Shown: positions 54,338 through 62,844, numbered from the stretch's first letter. The stretch is 64,000 nucleotides of DNA from Schnuerera sp. xch1 (GCF_019931165.1 NZ_JAIOUP010000001.1:388025-452024), one strand, 5' to 3'. Notes: generated by a model not told the origin, from the letters alone. A program made the numbers and translations.

Positions 54338-54371
54338 GAAATCACCTGCTTTATTTAAAATATTCATTAAA

Positions 54372-55361
54372 TCACTTATGTATAGTATTACTTCTCATAA
54401 TCTTTATTTCATTATATTTCATCATATAAATTCCTTCTTCATACTTACCTAATATTTCATCGTTTGAATAGCCTTTTATGTTATTTATAATCATCTTTGG
54501 AATATCTACTCCACATTCATATGCATGTGGATATCCACCTCCAAAACGTGGATTTACTTCAGAAATATAATACTCTCCATTAATTTTAAATATATCAATA
54601 TCGATAATTCCTTTTAAACCTGCTTTTTTAACAAATTGCTTAATCAGTTCAAATAGATTATCATCTTTTATCGATACAGATTTATCTGTCTCACCAGCTC
54701 TCATTTTTATTTTTTCTTTTATAAAAATCGATACTGGTTCACCTGAAATCATATCTATATAGACATCTGCTCCATATTCTATTCCATTCATAAATTCTTG
54801 AATCATCAAGTTGTCAAAGCGACTAAATAATAATTCTACTTCTTCTTTAGAGGTTACTTTATTGATATTGATACTGGCACTACCTCTAACTGGTTTTATG
54901 AATACAGGATAGTTTATATTTCCTTTATCTACATCTCCAAAAAATACTTCTTTGTCTATATAACTTTTAACAGTTTTGAACTCATTCTGTATAAGGAATT
55001 CATACATATTGTATTTATCAAAGCACATTTCAACTGTTCCGAATTCAGAAACAATTGGAATTGTTCCTATATCTAAAAAATCTTGTTTATGTTTAGCAAG
55101 CAAGTTTAGTTCTGGATCAATAAGAGATAGAACTGCTTTAACATTATTTTCTTTGCATATATTTAAAATTATATCTATGTAGCCTTCCTCATTCACTCTT
55201 GGAACAATAAAATGTTTATCTGCATCATAAAGAGCTGGAGCAAGTTCACTACAATCTGTCGCCATGACCAGTCCTCGACCATTTAATTCTTTTTTAAAGT
55301 ATTGTATTATTTTATTCCTTGTACCACAGCTTAATATTAAAATGTTTAGTTCATTATTCAA
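54372..55361 (-). CDS. ATP-grasp ligase (carbamoyl-phosphate synthase-like)
   Basis: 329 residues: a preATP-grasp Rossmann-like start (NILILSCGTRNKIIQYF), VKAVLSLIDPELNLLAKHK, then the ATP-grasp domain with YPVFIKPVRGSASININKV, MIQEFMNGIEYGADVYID and EVNPRFGGGYPHAY (metal ligands). Such proteins join a carboxylate to an amine through an acyl phosphate. In a polysaccharide cluster it may amidate a uronic acid or attach an amino acid to a sugar. Partner genes on both sides support this, but the reaction is inferred. Confidence 0.8.
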   Translation of the reverse strand: MNNELNILILSCGTRNKIIQYFKKELNGRGLVMATDCSELAPALYDADKHFIVPRVNEEGYIDIILNICKENNVKAVLSLIDPELNLLAKHKQDFLDIGTIPIVSEFGTVEMCFDKYNMYEFLIQNEFKTVKSYIDKEVFFGDVDKGNINYPVFIKPVRGSASININKVTSKEEVELLFSRFDNLMIQEFMNGIEYGADVYIDMISGEPVSIFIKEKIKMRAGETDKSVSIKDDNLFELIKQFVKKAGLKGIIDIDIFKINGEYYISEVNPRFGGGYPHAYECGVDIPKMIINNIKGYSNDEILGKYEEGIYMMKYNEIKIMRSNTIHK

Positions 55362-55398
55362 CGGTTAGCCCACCTTTAACTTATAAATATTAAGTAGT

Positions 55399-56928
55399 TT
55401 AAATCCACCATCTATCAATCTTAGATTTTTTATATTTATTAATCATTTCATATACACCCCAATTAAATAAATATGATGGTGCTCCTGGATTTGAAGTAGC
55501 ATCTGCTGTAAGCTTACTGTTTTTTACATGAAAACCCACTTTTCTTAAAAAGTAACTTATATATAGTGATTTAGTATTCCGTAAAAATCTAATCCAAGCC
55601 TTTATAGCCTTTAATTTGTTTCTTTTATTATTTATATAAAAATTATAAAATGAATCATATGATTTCTTTGACATTCTCTTTTTAATTCTACCTAAGTTAT
55701 CAAATCTATAATTAAAACCAGCACCTTTTTTCTCTACTCCAAACATATTTCTGTCAATTCCTCTAGTCTCCAATATTCTTCTAGGAATTGGACGATCATA
55801 ATTGCCTCCAATGGAATAAGATTTCATTTCATCTGAATTGCTTATTTTATGAATAGATGGCCATTGTGATGCTCCAAATAAAGGCATAGGAATTATTATA
55901 TATCCAATCCTAAGTCTATTTTCTACCATAGAAGTACTTGTAAACACTTCATTCTCAAATCGAAAATAATTATTATAATCAGTCCTGTTTTTATCCCAAA
56001 TTTTGTCTCCTCTCTCTCCTATAAAAACTACGCTGTTCTTAAACTCTTTTTCAAAAGCTGTAAAAACAATTCCAGTTCCTAATTCTCCAGAAGATACAAA
56101 TTCTGCTTCTACAAGTGATTTATTATTTAGATATTCATTAGCATTTTTTGTAATAATACTTTTATAACCTAATTTTTTTGCTATATCATCTCCACAATCA
56201 TCCGCATATTTTTGTGGCTTATCAAATGATACTACCTTTTCACAACCAACTTCATAAGCCATGGCTGCACATGCTGCTGCATCATAACCTTTAGAGATAG
56301 TTGTTGTTAATTCATATTTAATTTTCCTTTCAGGATCTTGTGCGTTGTTAACAAAGGTTTTGAGTGCTTTAACTAACCGATTCTCATAATCTTCGTAATC
56401 CTTAAAAGATTTTATTTCATTCTTTTGAAGCTCTAATAATTCGTATTTATCATTCAATAAAATATTACAATAATAATGTAGGTTGATCTTTTTCCCTTCA
56501 TTTAAAGGAATCATCTTTGTATATTTATTAATTCCTTTTAATATGGAATTAAAAACTGTTTCATAACTTAAATACTTAGATTCTAATTCCGAATCTGACA
56601 TATATAAAATAAAAGGTAATGAATTTGATATATAAATTACACTCTCTTCTGAAATACTATATAATCTCTCAAGTGTGTGATTAGAAGTAGCAAGTATTAC
56701 CCCCCCCGATCCATTTTCTGACATTTTTCCACCTGAGCCCATAAAAAATTCTGATTCATCAAAGTCTCCAGAGCAAAAATCTCCATCCCAAGCTCCTTCA
56801 ACAAAAAAATCTTCAAAGGTTTCTACTCCATTTCCATGATATATATGAATCTCTGATGATTTATGTGTAGTTACAGCACACCAGGATAATTTAGGTAATA
56901 TTGAAAGTTTATGATATTTAAATTTCAT
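55399..56928 (-). CDS. Asparagine synthetase-like ATP-pyrophosphatase domain protein
   Basis: 509 residues. TTTISKGYDAAACAAMAYEV (about 208-227) replaces the SGGxDS PP-loop of asparagine synthetases, and VFIGERGDKIWD resembles the second conserved GxGxDE-type loop. The N-terminus (to about 165) looks like a degenerate class II amidotransferase fold without Cys2, so ammonia would have to come from another source. It ends far past the usual core. It overlaps the PLP-enzyme gene by 4 bp. Amide formation on a polysaccharide precursor is inferred. Confidence 0.6.
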   Translation of the reverse strand: MKFKYHKLSILPKLSWCAVTTHKSSEIHIYHGNGVETFEDFFVEGAWDGDFCSGDFDESEFFMGSGGKMSENGSGGVILATSNHTLERLYSISEESVIYISNSLPFILYMSDSELESKYLSYETVFNSILKGINKYTKMIPLNEGKKINLHYYCNILLNDKYELLELQKNEIKSFKDYEDYENRLVKALKTFVNNAQDPERKIKYELTTTISKGYDAAACAAMAYEVGCEKVVSFDKPQKYADDCGDDIAKKLGYKSIITKNANEYLNNKSLVEAEFVSSGELGTGIVFTAFEKEFKNSVVFIGERGDKIWDKNRTDYNNYFRFENEVFTSTSMVENRLRIGYIIIPMPLFGASQWPSIHKISNSDEMKSYSIGGNYDRPIPRRILETRGIDRNMFGVEKKGAGFNYRFDNLGRIKKRMSKKSYDSFYNFYINNKRNKLKAIKAWIRFLRNTKSLYISYFLRKVGFHVKNSKLTADATSNPGAPSYLFNWGVYEMINKYKKSKIDRWWI

Positions 56929-57878
56929 TCGTAAACCTCCTCCAAATCGTCAAAAAACAGTGGTGTTCCACCAGTATGTATAAATAAAATATTTTTATTT
57001 GTAATTTTATGTTTCTTAATATATTCTTTCATTCCCCAAAATGCTTTTCCAGTATAAGTAGTATCTAAAGGTATTCCATCGATTATCAAGATTTCCTTGA
57101 TAGTATTCAATATATCATCATTATAAGAACCATACCCATCAAGCACATAATCATCTATAAAAACAACTTCTTTATTAGTTACTTGTTCTTTTTCTATACT
57201 AGATAAGTAACTATTAACACTATTTAAAACAACTTGTCCTCCATATGGATTTTTCCTAGCATTACTTATACCAATAATCTTTTTATCATCGCCATGTAAT
57301 AGGTGCCCACAAATAAGTCCTGCTTGAGTAGTACCAGTACCTGAAGTATGAAATATATAATCAAAATGTATTCCTTCATTACTTTCGTAATCTCTAATTT
57401 CCTTATAAACATCTACATAGGCCTGAGTTCCAAGATTCCCATGCCCACCACCTTGTATAAAGTAAGGATTATATCCTTTATCTATTAATTCTTTAATCTT
57501 TTTATTAATCGTATCACTCACTTCAGATACAGGACATTTTATTATTTTTGCACCAAATAGATTAATCATTTTACTATTTGCAGTATCCTTACTTGATTCA
57601 GTTGGAGATATAATATAACATGCCATTCCTTTGGACGCTGCTATGTTTGCTATGATCCGACAATGATTGGAACTACTACTACCATAAGTGACAACGCAAT
57701 CAGAACCTTTTAGCTTTATATCATCAAAAAATAATATTGCCTTTCTTGCTTTATTACCTCCAAAAGAAATTGGTATAAGATCATCTCTTTTTATATAAAA
57801 ATTATTATTATTTAACTTTTGATTTAATTTTTGAATTGGTGTAGCATTCATTTTTTTCATATATAACCTCTTTTTCAT
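56925..57878 (-). CDS. PLP-dependent D-cysteine desulfhydrase / ACC deaminase family protein
   Basis: 317 residues, fold type II PLP enzyme: FYIKRDDLIPISFGGNKARK with the PLP Lys, VTYGSSSSNHCRIIANIAA, FIQGGGHGNLGTQAYVD, HTSGTGTTQAGLI and FIHTGGTPLFF. The family deaminates D-cysteine or ACC, or acts on other D-amino acids. It is encoded between the Asn-synthetase-like and GNAT genes of a polysaccharide operon, so a special D-amino-acid role is possible. Two equally spaced starts exist (57878 and 57860) because of a tandem duplication. Confidence 0.85.
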   Translation of the reverse strand: MKKRLYMKKMNATPIQKLNQKLNNNNFYIKRDDLIPISFGGNKARKAILFFDDIKLKGSDCVVTYGSSSSNHCRIIANIAASKGMACYIISPTESSKDTANSKMINLFGAKIIKCPVSEVSDTINKKIKELIDKGYNPYFIQGGGHGNLGTQAYVDVYKEIRDYESNEGIHFDYIFHTSGTGTTQAGLICGHLLHGDDKKIIGISNARKNPYGGQVVLNSVNSYLSSIEKEQVTNKEVVFIDDYVLDGYGSYNDDILNTIKEILIIDGIPLDTTYTGKAFWGMKEYIKKHKITNKNILFIHTGGTPLFFDDLEEVYE

Positions 57879-57894
57879 ATATAACCTCTCATAT
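57859..57894 (-). repeat. Tandem duplication of a ribosome site and start codon
   Basis: On the minus strand AGAGGTTATATATGAAAA occurs twice in a row (18-bp unit). Each copy has a GAGG site and an in-frame ATG, giving N-termini that differ by six residues. It may be a slippage duplication that adjusts translation of the PLP enzyme. Confidence 0.75.
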
Positions 57895-58406
57895 TAATTT
57901 GATTTAAAATAATCCTTTAGTATGAGCCCATAAGTATATCTATCAACCTTACGACCATTATAAATTAAATCTTCTTTCAATAATCCTTCTTTTTTAAATC
58001 CAACCTTTTGAAATAATTTTTGTGCTGCTATATTATTTGTTTCAGTATAGAGATAGATCTTATTTAGTTTTAATTCTCTATAAGCAATATCTATTAATAA
58101 TCTTGATGAAATATAAGCTATACCTTTCCCTTTGTATTTGTCTTCGCCAAGGCAAATATAATACTCTGCTTTTTTATTTTTTTGATCAATATTCAGTAAT
58201 CCTATTAATCCAATAGGTTCTTCATTATAAGTTATAGTATAATCTACCCTGTCTCCCCTATCCTTTATATTCCTAAACCATCTTAATGTTTTATCTTCTT
58301 CAAGAGGCAAATCATAATGAAGATATTTATTGTTTTTTTCATCATTAATCCACTTTACTTTATAAGGTATATCTTTTTCTTCAAATTTGCGAAGCTTAAT
58401 ATCCAA
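57894..58406 (-). CDS. GNAT family N-acetyltransferase
   Basis: 170 residues, RimJ/PseH-like: DIKLRKFEEKDIPYKVKWIN, IGLIGLLNIDQKNKKAEYYI, KGKGIAYISSRLLIDIAYRE (acetyl-CoA loop) and NNIAAQKLFQKVGFKKEG. Members in such clusters acetylate a 4-amino-sugar nucleotide after a LegC/PseC-type aminotransferase. The TTG start at 58406 follows GGGTGAT. It lies 35 bp after the sugar transferase gene. Confidence 0.85.
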   Translation of the reverse strand: MDIKLRKFEEKDIPYKVKWINDEKNNKYLHYDLPLEEDKTLRWFRNIKDRGDRVDYTITYNEEPIGLIGLLNIDQKNKKAEYYICLGEDKYKGKGIAYISSRLLIDIAYRELKLNKIYLYTETNNIAAQKLFQKVGFKKEGLLKEDLIYNGRKVDRYTYGLILKDYFKSN

Positions 58407-58441
58407 CTATATCACCCTATTCTTACCTTCTATTATTCTAT

Positions 58442-59074
58442 TTATTTCGTATTTGAACTAGCTGCTGGTTCTTTATCTGATTTTGTATATATACTTTCTT
58501 TTTTAAATATCTTTTTGAAAGTTTTAAATAAAATTTTAATGTCTAACAATACATTAAATTTCTCTATATATTTGATGTCAATTATAATTCTATCGTCCCA
58601 GGATACAGAGTTCCTTACAGTAACCTGTGTTAAACCAGTAATGCCTGGCTTCATATCAAATCTTCTTCGTTGAATAGCATCATATTCTTCGTACTTATAT
58701 GGATGATATGAAACAGGTGGTCTTGGTCCTACCAAGCTCATATCCCCTACTATAACATTCCATAGCTGTGGTAATTCATCTAAACTAGTGGCTCTAAGAA
58801 ATTTACCAACTTTAGTAATTCTATTATCATTTTCATTTTTTACTTTAAGTCCATCCCCGATTTTTTCGGCATTAACTACCATAGTTCTAAATTTAAGTAT
58901 TTTAAAAACCTTGCCATTCTTTCCTAAACGTTCTTGTTTGAAAATTACTGGTCCTTTTGAATTCAGTTTTATCGCAATACAAATTATTATTAATATTGGT
59001 GAAATAACAATAATGCCTATTAGACTTCCGAAGAAATCAATTATTCTTTTTATAAGTAAATTTAAATTTCTCAT
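58442..59074 (-). CDS. Initiating bacterial sugar transferase (PglC/WcaJ C-terminal type)
   Basis: 210 residues: a membrane-anchored N-terminal helix (IDFFGSLIGIIVISPILIII), then VIFKQERLGKNGKVFKILKF with catalytic Asp/Glu downstream, SLDELPQLWNVIVGDMSLVG, PRPPVSYH and MKPGITGLTQV. It transfers a sugar phosphate to undecaprenyl phosphate, starting repeat-unit synthesis. It is the second gene of the operon. It lacks the extra N-terminal membrane domain of WcaJ/WbaP, as in PglC. Confidence 0.93.
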   Translation of the reverse strand: MRNLNLLIKRIIDFFGSLIGIIVISPILIIICIAIKLNSKGPVIFKQERLGKNGKVFKILKFRTMVVNAEKIGDGLKVKNENDNRITKVGKFLRATSLDELPQLWNVIVGDMSLVGPRPPVSYHPYKYEEYDAIQRRRFDMKPGITGLTQVTVRNSVSWDDRIIIDIKYIEKFNVLLDIKILFKTFKKIFKKESIYTKSDKEPAASSNTK

Positions 59075-59155
59075 ACAATTACACAGCCTTTTTCTAATCT
59101 CATATAATATATTTAAATATCACTTTGTTTATCAATCCAACAGATTAATATAATT

Positions 59156-59794
59156 TTACATTCCAAAAAACCTTCCAACCCTTTCCACTGGATACTCGAT
59201 CTCTTTCAATCTATTCATAATATCATATTCAAAAGTATAACTTGTAATGACTATAGCATCATGATTATATGATTCTATTTCTTTTCTAGATATTATCTTA
59301 TATCCTAACATTTTTTTTCCTTGCTTATCTTTATCATCATCTATTATAGCTTGTACACTTAATGAAGATTTTTTATCTCTTATTACACTTAATATAGTTT
59401 CTGCTACTTCTCCTGCTCCATATAGCAGTATGTTTTTATAACCTTTATTTATTATACTTTCAATAAATCTCTCTACATTTTCTTTTGCTAGTTTATAGAG
59501 TTTCATCAATTCTTGTATATAACAGATACTTAAATAATTCTTCCTCTGAATTCCTTTTGATGTAATTAAATAATTTACAGTTTTCGCTGATAAATATTGT
59601 CTTTTCATGTATCCTTTTTGTTCAAACTCTTCTATATATGCATTTATCATAGATGGTGCTGCATTTGCTACTTTAGCTAGTTCTTTCTGTGTTACGTCTG
59701 AATTATTTTCTATATATTCTAATATAACTAATTCCTTAAGCTGTGGAGTTGGGATGAAAAACTTACTATCCTTTATCAAGTTTATTTTAATCAC
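59156..59794 (-). CDS. Winged-helix protein fused to a PglD-like nucleotide-binding domain
   Basis: 212 residues. The first 75 form a winged helix (LVILEYIENNSDVTQKELAK, APSMINAYIEEFEQKGYMKR). Residues from about 110 contain KNILLYGAGEVAETILSVIR and AIIDDDKDKQGKKMLGYKII, a small Rossmann domain like the N-terminus of sugar acetyltransferase PglD. It is the first gene of the polysaccharide operon, so it is likely its regulator, sensing a sugar nucleotide or CoA derivative. The GTG start sits close to its ribosome site; TTG five codons later is possible. Confidence 0.7.
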   Translation of the reverse strand: MIKINLIKDSKFFIPTPQLKELVILEYIENNSDVTQKELAKVANAAPSMINAYIEEFEQKGYMKRQYLSAKTVNYLITSKGIQRKNYLSICYIQELMKLYKLAKENVERFIESIINKGYKNILLYGAGEVAETILSVIRDKKSSLSVQAIIDDDKDKQGKKMLGYKIISRKEIESYNHDAIVITSYTFEYDIMNRLKEIEYPVERVGRFFGM

Positions 59795-59826
59795 ATCCTT
59801 TTATTCGTTCGGTAATCGACTAATTT

Positions 59827-59855
59827 AATTTAACATATTATTTGACATAAATCAA
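59827..59855 (-). promoter_or_regulatory. Candidate promoter of the polysaccharide operon
   Basis: On the minus strand TTGATT (59850-59855), 17 bp and TAAATT (59827-59832). The position, about 30 bp before the GTG start, is reasonable, but the -10 is not strong. Confidence 0.45.
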
Positions 59856-59966
59856 TAAGAACTACAATTCTTTCTACAATTATTTTACAATGAATTTCAA
59901 AGGTGATTTAAAGCCATTATACCTGTAGTAGTCATATCACATATTTTAATATTATTCCAAAAAATA

Positions 59967-60001
59967 ACAAACCCTGGAACCGTTATGATTACAGGGTTTG
60001 T
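59967..60001 (-). terminator. tRNA-operon terminator displaced from tRNA-Arg
   Basis: On the minus strand ACAAACCCTG and CAGGGTTTGT form a perfect 10-bp stem followed by TTATTTTTT. It stands 2 nt past a CCA-ended tRNA-Arg stub (60004-60015), as a tRNA operon terminator should. The intact tRNA-Arg, 2.5 kb away, has no such terminator after it. Confidence 0.8.
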
Positions 60002-60003
60002 AT

Positions 60004-60015
60004 TGGTGTACCTAG
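60004..60015 (-). repeat. tRNA-Arg 3' stub, left attachment repeat
   Basis: TGGTGTACCTAG (minus strand CTAGGTACACCA) is identical to 62505-62516, the CCA end of tRNA-Arg(ACG), in the same orientation. With the terminator beside it, it reads as the original 3' end of the tRNA gene pushed away by an insertion. Confidence 0.65.
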
Positions 60016-60108
60016 AGCGTACCAATTCAAAACCACAATAATAAAATAATATATGGCAAATGGGTAGCAATTTATATTTTGCCACCCTAAAATATAATCA
60101 AATTAAGA

Positions 60109-60231
60109 TCAGGATTCTTTCTTTTTTAATTGCCTATTGTAAGATCTACTAGCTATTTTTTCAACCCTTCTAATAATTTCATTTAAATTGTATGGCATTT
60201 TAAACAATGCATAACATTGAGATTGGAGCAT
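60109..60231 (-). CDS. Doubtful 40-residue basic ORF
   Basis: From ATG 60231, LQSQCYALFK then MPYNLNEIIRRVEKIA and SRSYNRQLKKKES. The helical basic composition looks coding, but no ribosome site precedes either Met. It may be the C-terminal remnant of a longer gene of the integrated element. Not recognised. Confidence 0.25.
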   Translation of the reverse strand: MLQSQCYALFKMPYNLNEIIRRVEKIASRSYNRQLKKKES

Positions 60232-60788
60232 AGATGCACTGTAATATTGATTGTAAAAATAAAATTATTAGTAAGTTATTTATATTGAAAACAAAATAAT
60301 AAACACATTAATTCATTAAAACTATAACGACACTAAATCAATTACTTCTAATGCTTATAAAAATATTAATAATTTTATTAATATCGTTTTGAAAAACCAT
60401 AATATGATGGCTTAATTTAGCCATCTATTAATATCCAATTTCTAAGCAAAAATACACATGAAAAATTAATATTTATATCAAAAATCATATTAATAAAGAA
60501 ACAAATGCTCTGTTTGGTTACATATCAATACTCTCTTTGATTGAATTTACAAATTTATTCCTCAAACGTAGTATTTTTGCTTCACAAATTTTTCGCAAAA
60601 CTCAATTAATATATATATTTTGGGATTAGCTTTTAACATTTTATTTAGCAAACTACAATTTAAAATATCGCAACTAAGATAAATTACCCTATACCTCAAA
60701 TATAAGCTTAGTTATTACTATTAAGCTTTGAAATGTTAAATCAGGAACTTCAAAAGCTCCCCAAAAAATTTTTATTTATTGCTTATAA
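60232..60788. other. AT-rich non-coding stretch of the element
   Basis: No gene is supported. A motif like GTAGTATTTTTGCTTCACAAA occurs at 60568-60588, and related copies begin at 60791 (AGAGTACTTTTGCTTCA) and 60821 (AGAGTATTTTCTTCTCACAAA), so a repeated 20-bp sequence leads into the gene fragment at 60789. Confidence 0.4.
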
Positions 60789-61094
60789 ACAGAGTACTTT
60801 TGCTTCATTTTTTTACAAGCAGAGTATTTTCTTCTCACAAAATGTGGAACACATTTAGTTAATAGATGTATTAACCCAAATTGCCCTGGAAGAAATGAAT
60901 ATGAATATGATAATTTGGGAGCTCATCCCCCTGGAAATGCAAGATATTGTACATATTGTGGGTACATGTCTACTTTTTTTGTAAATAAATTACTTAAACC
61001 TTGGCAAGTAGAAAAGCAAGAGCTTGAAACAAAAGAATATGAGACTGAAGCAGCTCCAAGTTTTGAATTCTCTATTGATGACATTCCATTTTAA
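60789..61094 (+). pseudogene. Small zinc-ribbon protein, 5'-truncated
   Basis: The frame is open from 60789 to the TAA at 61092, but it has no ATG or GTG start and no ribosome site before the conserved part. It reads KCGTHLVNRCINPNCP, then NLGAHPPGNARYCTYCGY and an acidic tail ending FEFSIDDIPF. The Cys pairs (CG, CxxPxC, CTYC) suggest a zinc ribbon of the kind found beside phage-type recombinases. It ends 28 bp before the recombinase start. It is probably a remnant, unless a non-standard start is used. Confidence 0.5.
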
Positions 61095-61122
61095 ATAATG
61101 TATTCGAAGAGAGGTGTTACCT

Positions 61123-62577
61123 ATGAAAAAAGCAGCTGTATATGCTAGATATTCTAGTGATAATCAAAACGAAGAATCCATAGATGCACAAATAAGAGCC
61201 ATAAGAGAATATTGTCAAAGAAATAATATTCAAATTGTAAAAATATATACTGATGAAGCTTATACTGCTACTACTGCTAATAGACCATCTTTTTTGCAAA
61301 TGATAAAAGATAGTAAACTTGGAATATTCGATACTGTAATAGTTCATAAATTAGACAGATTTGCTAGAAATAGATATGATAGTGCTTTTTATAAGAGAGA
61401 ATTAAAATTAAATGGAGTTAAACTTATATCTGTATTAGAAAACTTGGATGACAGTCCAGAATCTATTATATTGGAATCCGTATTAGAAGGAATGGCAGAA
61501 TACTATAGTGCAAATCTTGCAAGAGAAGTAATGAAAGGTCTAAAAGAAAAAGCTTTGCAATGTAAACATTGTGGTGGTACAGTTCCTCTTGGTTATGATG
61601 TTATAAAAGATAAAGACTATGTAATAAATGAAAAAGAAGCTGAAATTGTAAGATTAATTTTCTCTATGTATGCTGATGGCTATGGATACGGAACAATAAT
61701 CGATGAATTAAATAAACGTGGATACACAACAAAAGAAGGTAAAAAGTTTAAAAAAAGTAGCTTACATGATATTTTAGTCAATGAAAAATATAAAGGAATC
61801 TACACTTACAATAAAACTATCAAAATGATAAATGGAAAAAGGAATCATAGAAAGATGAAATCTGATGATGAAATAATAAGAATTCCTAGAGGAATACCTC
61901 AGATCATTTTAAGCGGAATAATTTACTGTGGTAAATGTGAGCACAGAATTGTAGGTAATCGTCGTACTGCAGGAAAAAATAAAAAACTTTATGTAAGTTA
62001 TTGTTGTTCAAATAGCAAAAATTGTGACTTAAAATCTATCAATAAGGATTATCTTGAAACTATGGTTATAGATGAATTAGAAAAGAAAATGTTCTCTTCT
62101 GATGCAATTGATAAATTGTCTAAAAGAATATTTGAATATGCAAATTCCCAACAAGCTGAAATACAATCTGATATTAAAGCTTTTGAAAAAGAATTAAAAG
62201 TAGTACAAAATCAAATAGATAATATAGTAAATGCAATTGCCAATGGAATGTTCCATCCATCAATGAAAGAAAAAATGGATGAACTTGAAAAAAGAAAAAA
62301 TGAGTTAACATTCTATTTAAATGAAGCTAAACTTCAAGCAGAAATTAATTCTCCTACTATTGATATGATTAAGGAATACCTAAAGAAAAATTCTAATATA
62401 AAAGAAAAAAGTCTAGATGATCAGAAGAAAATCATCCAGACTTATGTTCAAAAGGTAATCCTTCATGACAATGAAGTAGAAATATACTTCATTGTGGATT
62501 TGGATGGTGTACCTAGGAGGACTCGAACCCCCAACCTCTTGATTCGTAGTCAAGCACTCTATCCAGTTGAGCTATAG
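61123..62577 (+). CDS. Large serine recombinase (site-specific integrase)
   Basis: 484 residues from ATG 61123 behind GAGAGGTG. The resolvase domain has AVYARYSSDNQNEESIDAQI with catalytic Ser11 and VIVHKLDRFARNRYDSAFYK. The recombinase domain follows (PLGYDVIKDKDYVINEKEAE, LVNEKYKGIYTYN), then a zinc ribbon (IIYCGKCEHRIVGNRRTAG, YCCSNSKNCD) and a coiled-coil C-terminus. The last 22 or so residues (RRTRTPNLLIRSQ...) are translated antisense through tRNA-Arg, so the native C-terminus has been replaced at the integration junction. It probably catalysed insertion of the element. Confidence 0.92.
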   Translation: MKKAAVYARYSSDNQNEESIDAQIRAIREYCQRNNIQIVKIYTDEAYTATTANRPSFLQMIKDSKLGIFDTVIVHKLDRFARNRYDSAFYKRELKLNGVKLISVLENLDDSPESIILESVLEGMAEYYSANLAREVMKGLKEKALQCKHCGGTVPLGYDVIKDKDYVINEKEAEIVRLIFSMYADGYGYGTIIDELNKRGYTTKEGKKFKKSSLHDILVNEKYKGIYTYNKTIKMINGKRNHRKMKSDDEIIRIPRGIPQIILSGIIYCGKCEHRIVGNRRTAGKNKKLYVSYCCSNSKNCDLKSINKDYLETMVIDELEKKMFSSDAIDKLSKRIFEYANSQQAEIQSDIKAFEKELKVVQNQIDNIVNAIANGMFHPSMKEKMDELEKRKNELTFYLNEAKLQAEINSPTIDMIKEYLKKNSNIKEKSLDDQKKIIQTYVQKVILHDNEVEIYFIVDLDGVPRRTRTPNLLIRSQALYPVEL

Positions 62578-62581
62578 GTAC
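62505..62581 (-). tRNA. tRNA-Arg(ACG)
   Basis: 77 nt including encoded CCA. The acceptor arms GTACCTA/TAGGTAC pair, and the anticodon loop CTACGAA gives ACG. It is the last gene of the tRNA operon and overlaps the recombinase 3' end on the other strand. It is the apparent integration target. Confidence 0.97.
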
Positions 62582-62586
62582 ATGTA

Positions 62587-62661
<75 letters not shown>

Positions 62662-62670
62662 ATATATAAA

Positions 62671-62744
62671 TGGAGCGGGTGAAGGGAATCGAACCCTCGC
62701 AACCAGCTTGGAAGGCTGGGGCTCTACCACTGAGCTACACCCGC
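62671..62744 (-). tRNA. tRNA-Gly(TCC)
   Basis: 74 nt with CCA; anticodon loop CTTCCAA; acceptor GCGGGTG/CACCCGC. Confidence 0.97.
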
Positions 62745-62760
62745 ATTAATAAAATCAAAA

Positions 62761-62835
62761 TGGAGCGGAAGACGGGATTCGAACCCGCGACCCTCGCCTT
62801 GGCAAGGCGATGCTCTACCACTGAGCCACTTCCGC
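62761..62835 (-). tRNA. tRNA-Gly(GCC)
   Basis: 75 nt with CCA; anticodon loop TTGCCAA; acceptor GCGGAAG pairs with CTTCCGC. Confidence 0.97.
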
Positions 62836-62844
62836 ACATTTATT

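Larger units (their letters stand above)
60004..62516. mobile_element. Small integrative element remnant at tRNA-Arg
   Basis: The 2.5-kb segment is bounded by the 12-bp direct repeat TGGTGTACCTAG. At its right end it carries a large serine recombinase that abuts the tRNA gene. Otherwise it holds only a truncated zinc-ribbon gene, one doubtful 40-codon ORF and non-coding AT-rich DNA. It separates the tRNA operon from its apparent terminator. It is either a minimal element or, more likely, a larger one reduced by deletion. Confidence 0.6.

Noticed and set aside
59897..60085. Minus-strand 62-codon ORF
   Set aside because: It runs through the terminator hairpin and tRNA stub and has no ribosome site or coding character.
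8335..62581. A single 54-kb island spanning all tRNA-Arg scars
   Set aside because: The scars differ in extent and age and only one recombinase is present, so one event is not supported; stacked or independent events fit better.
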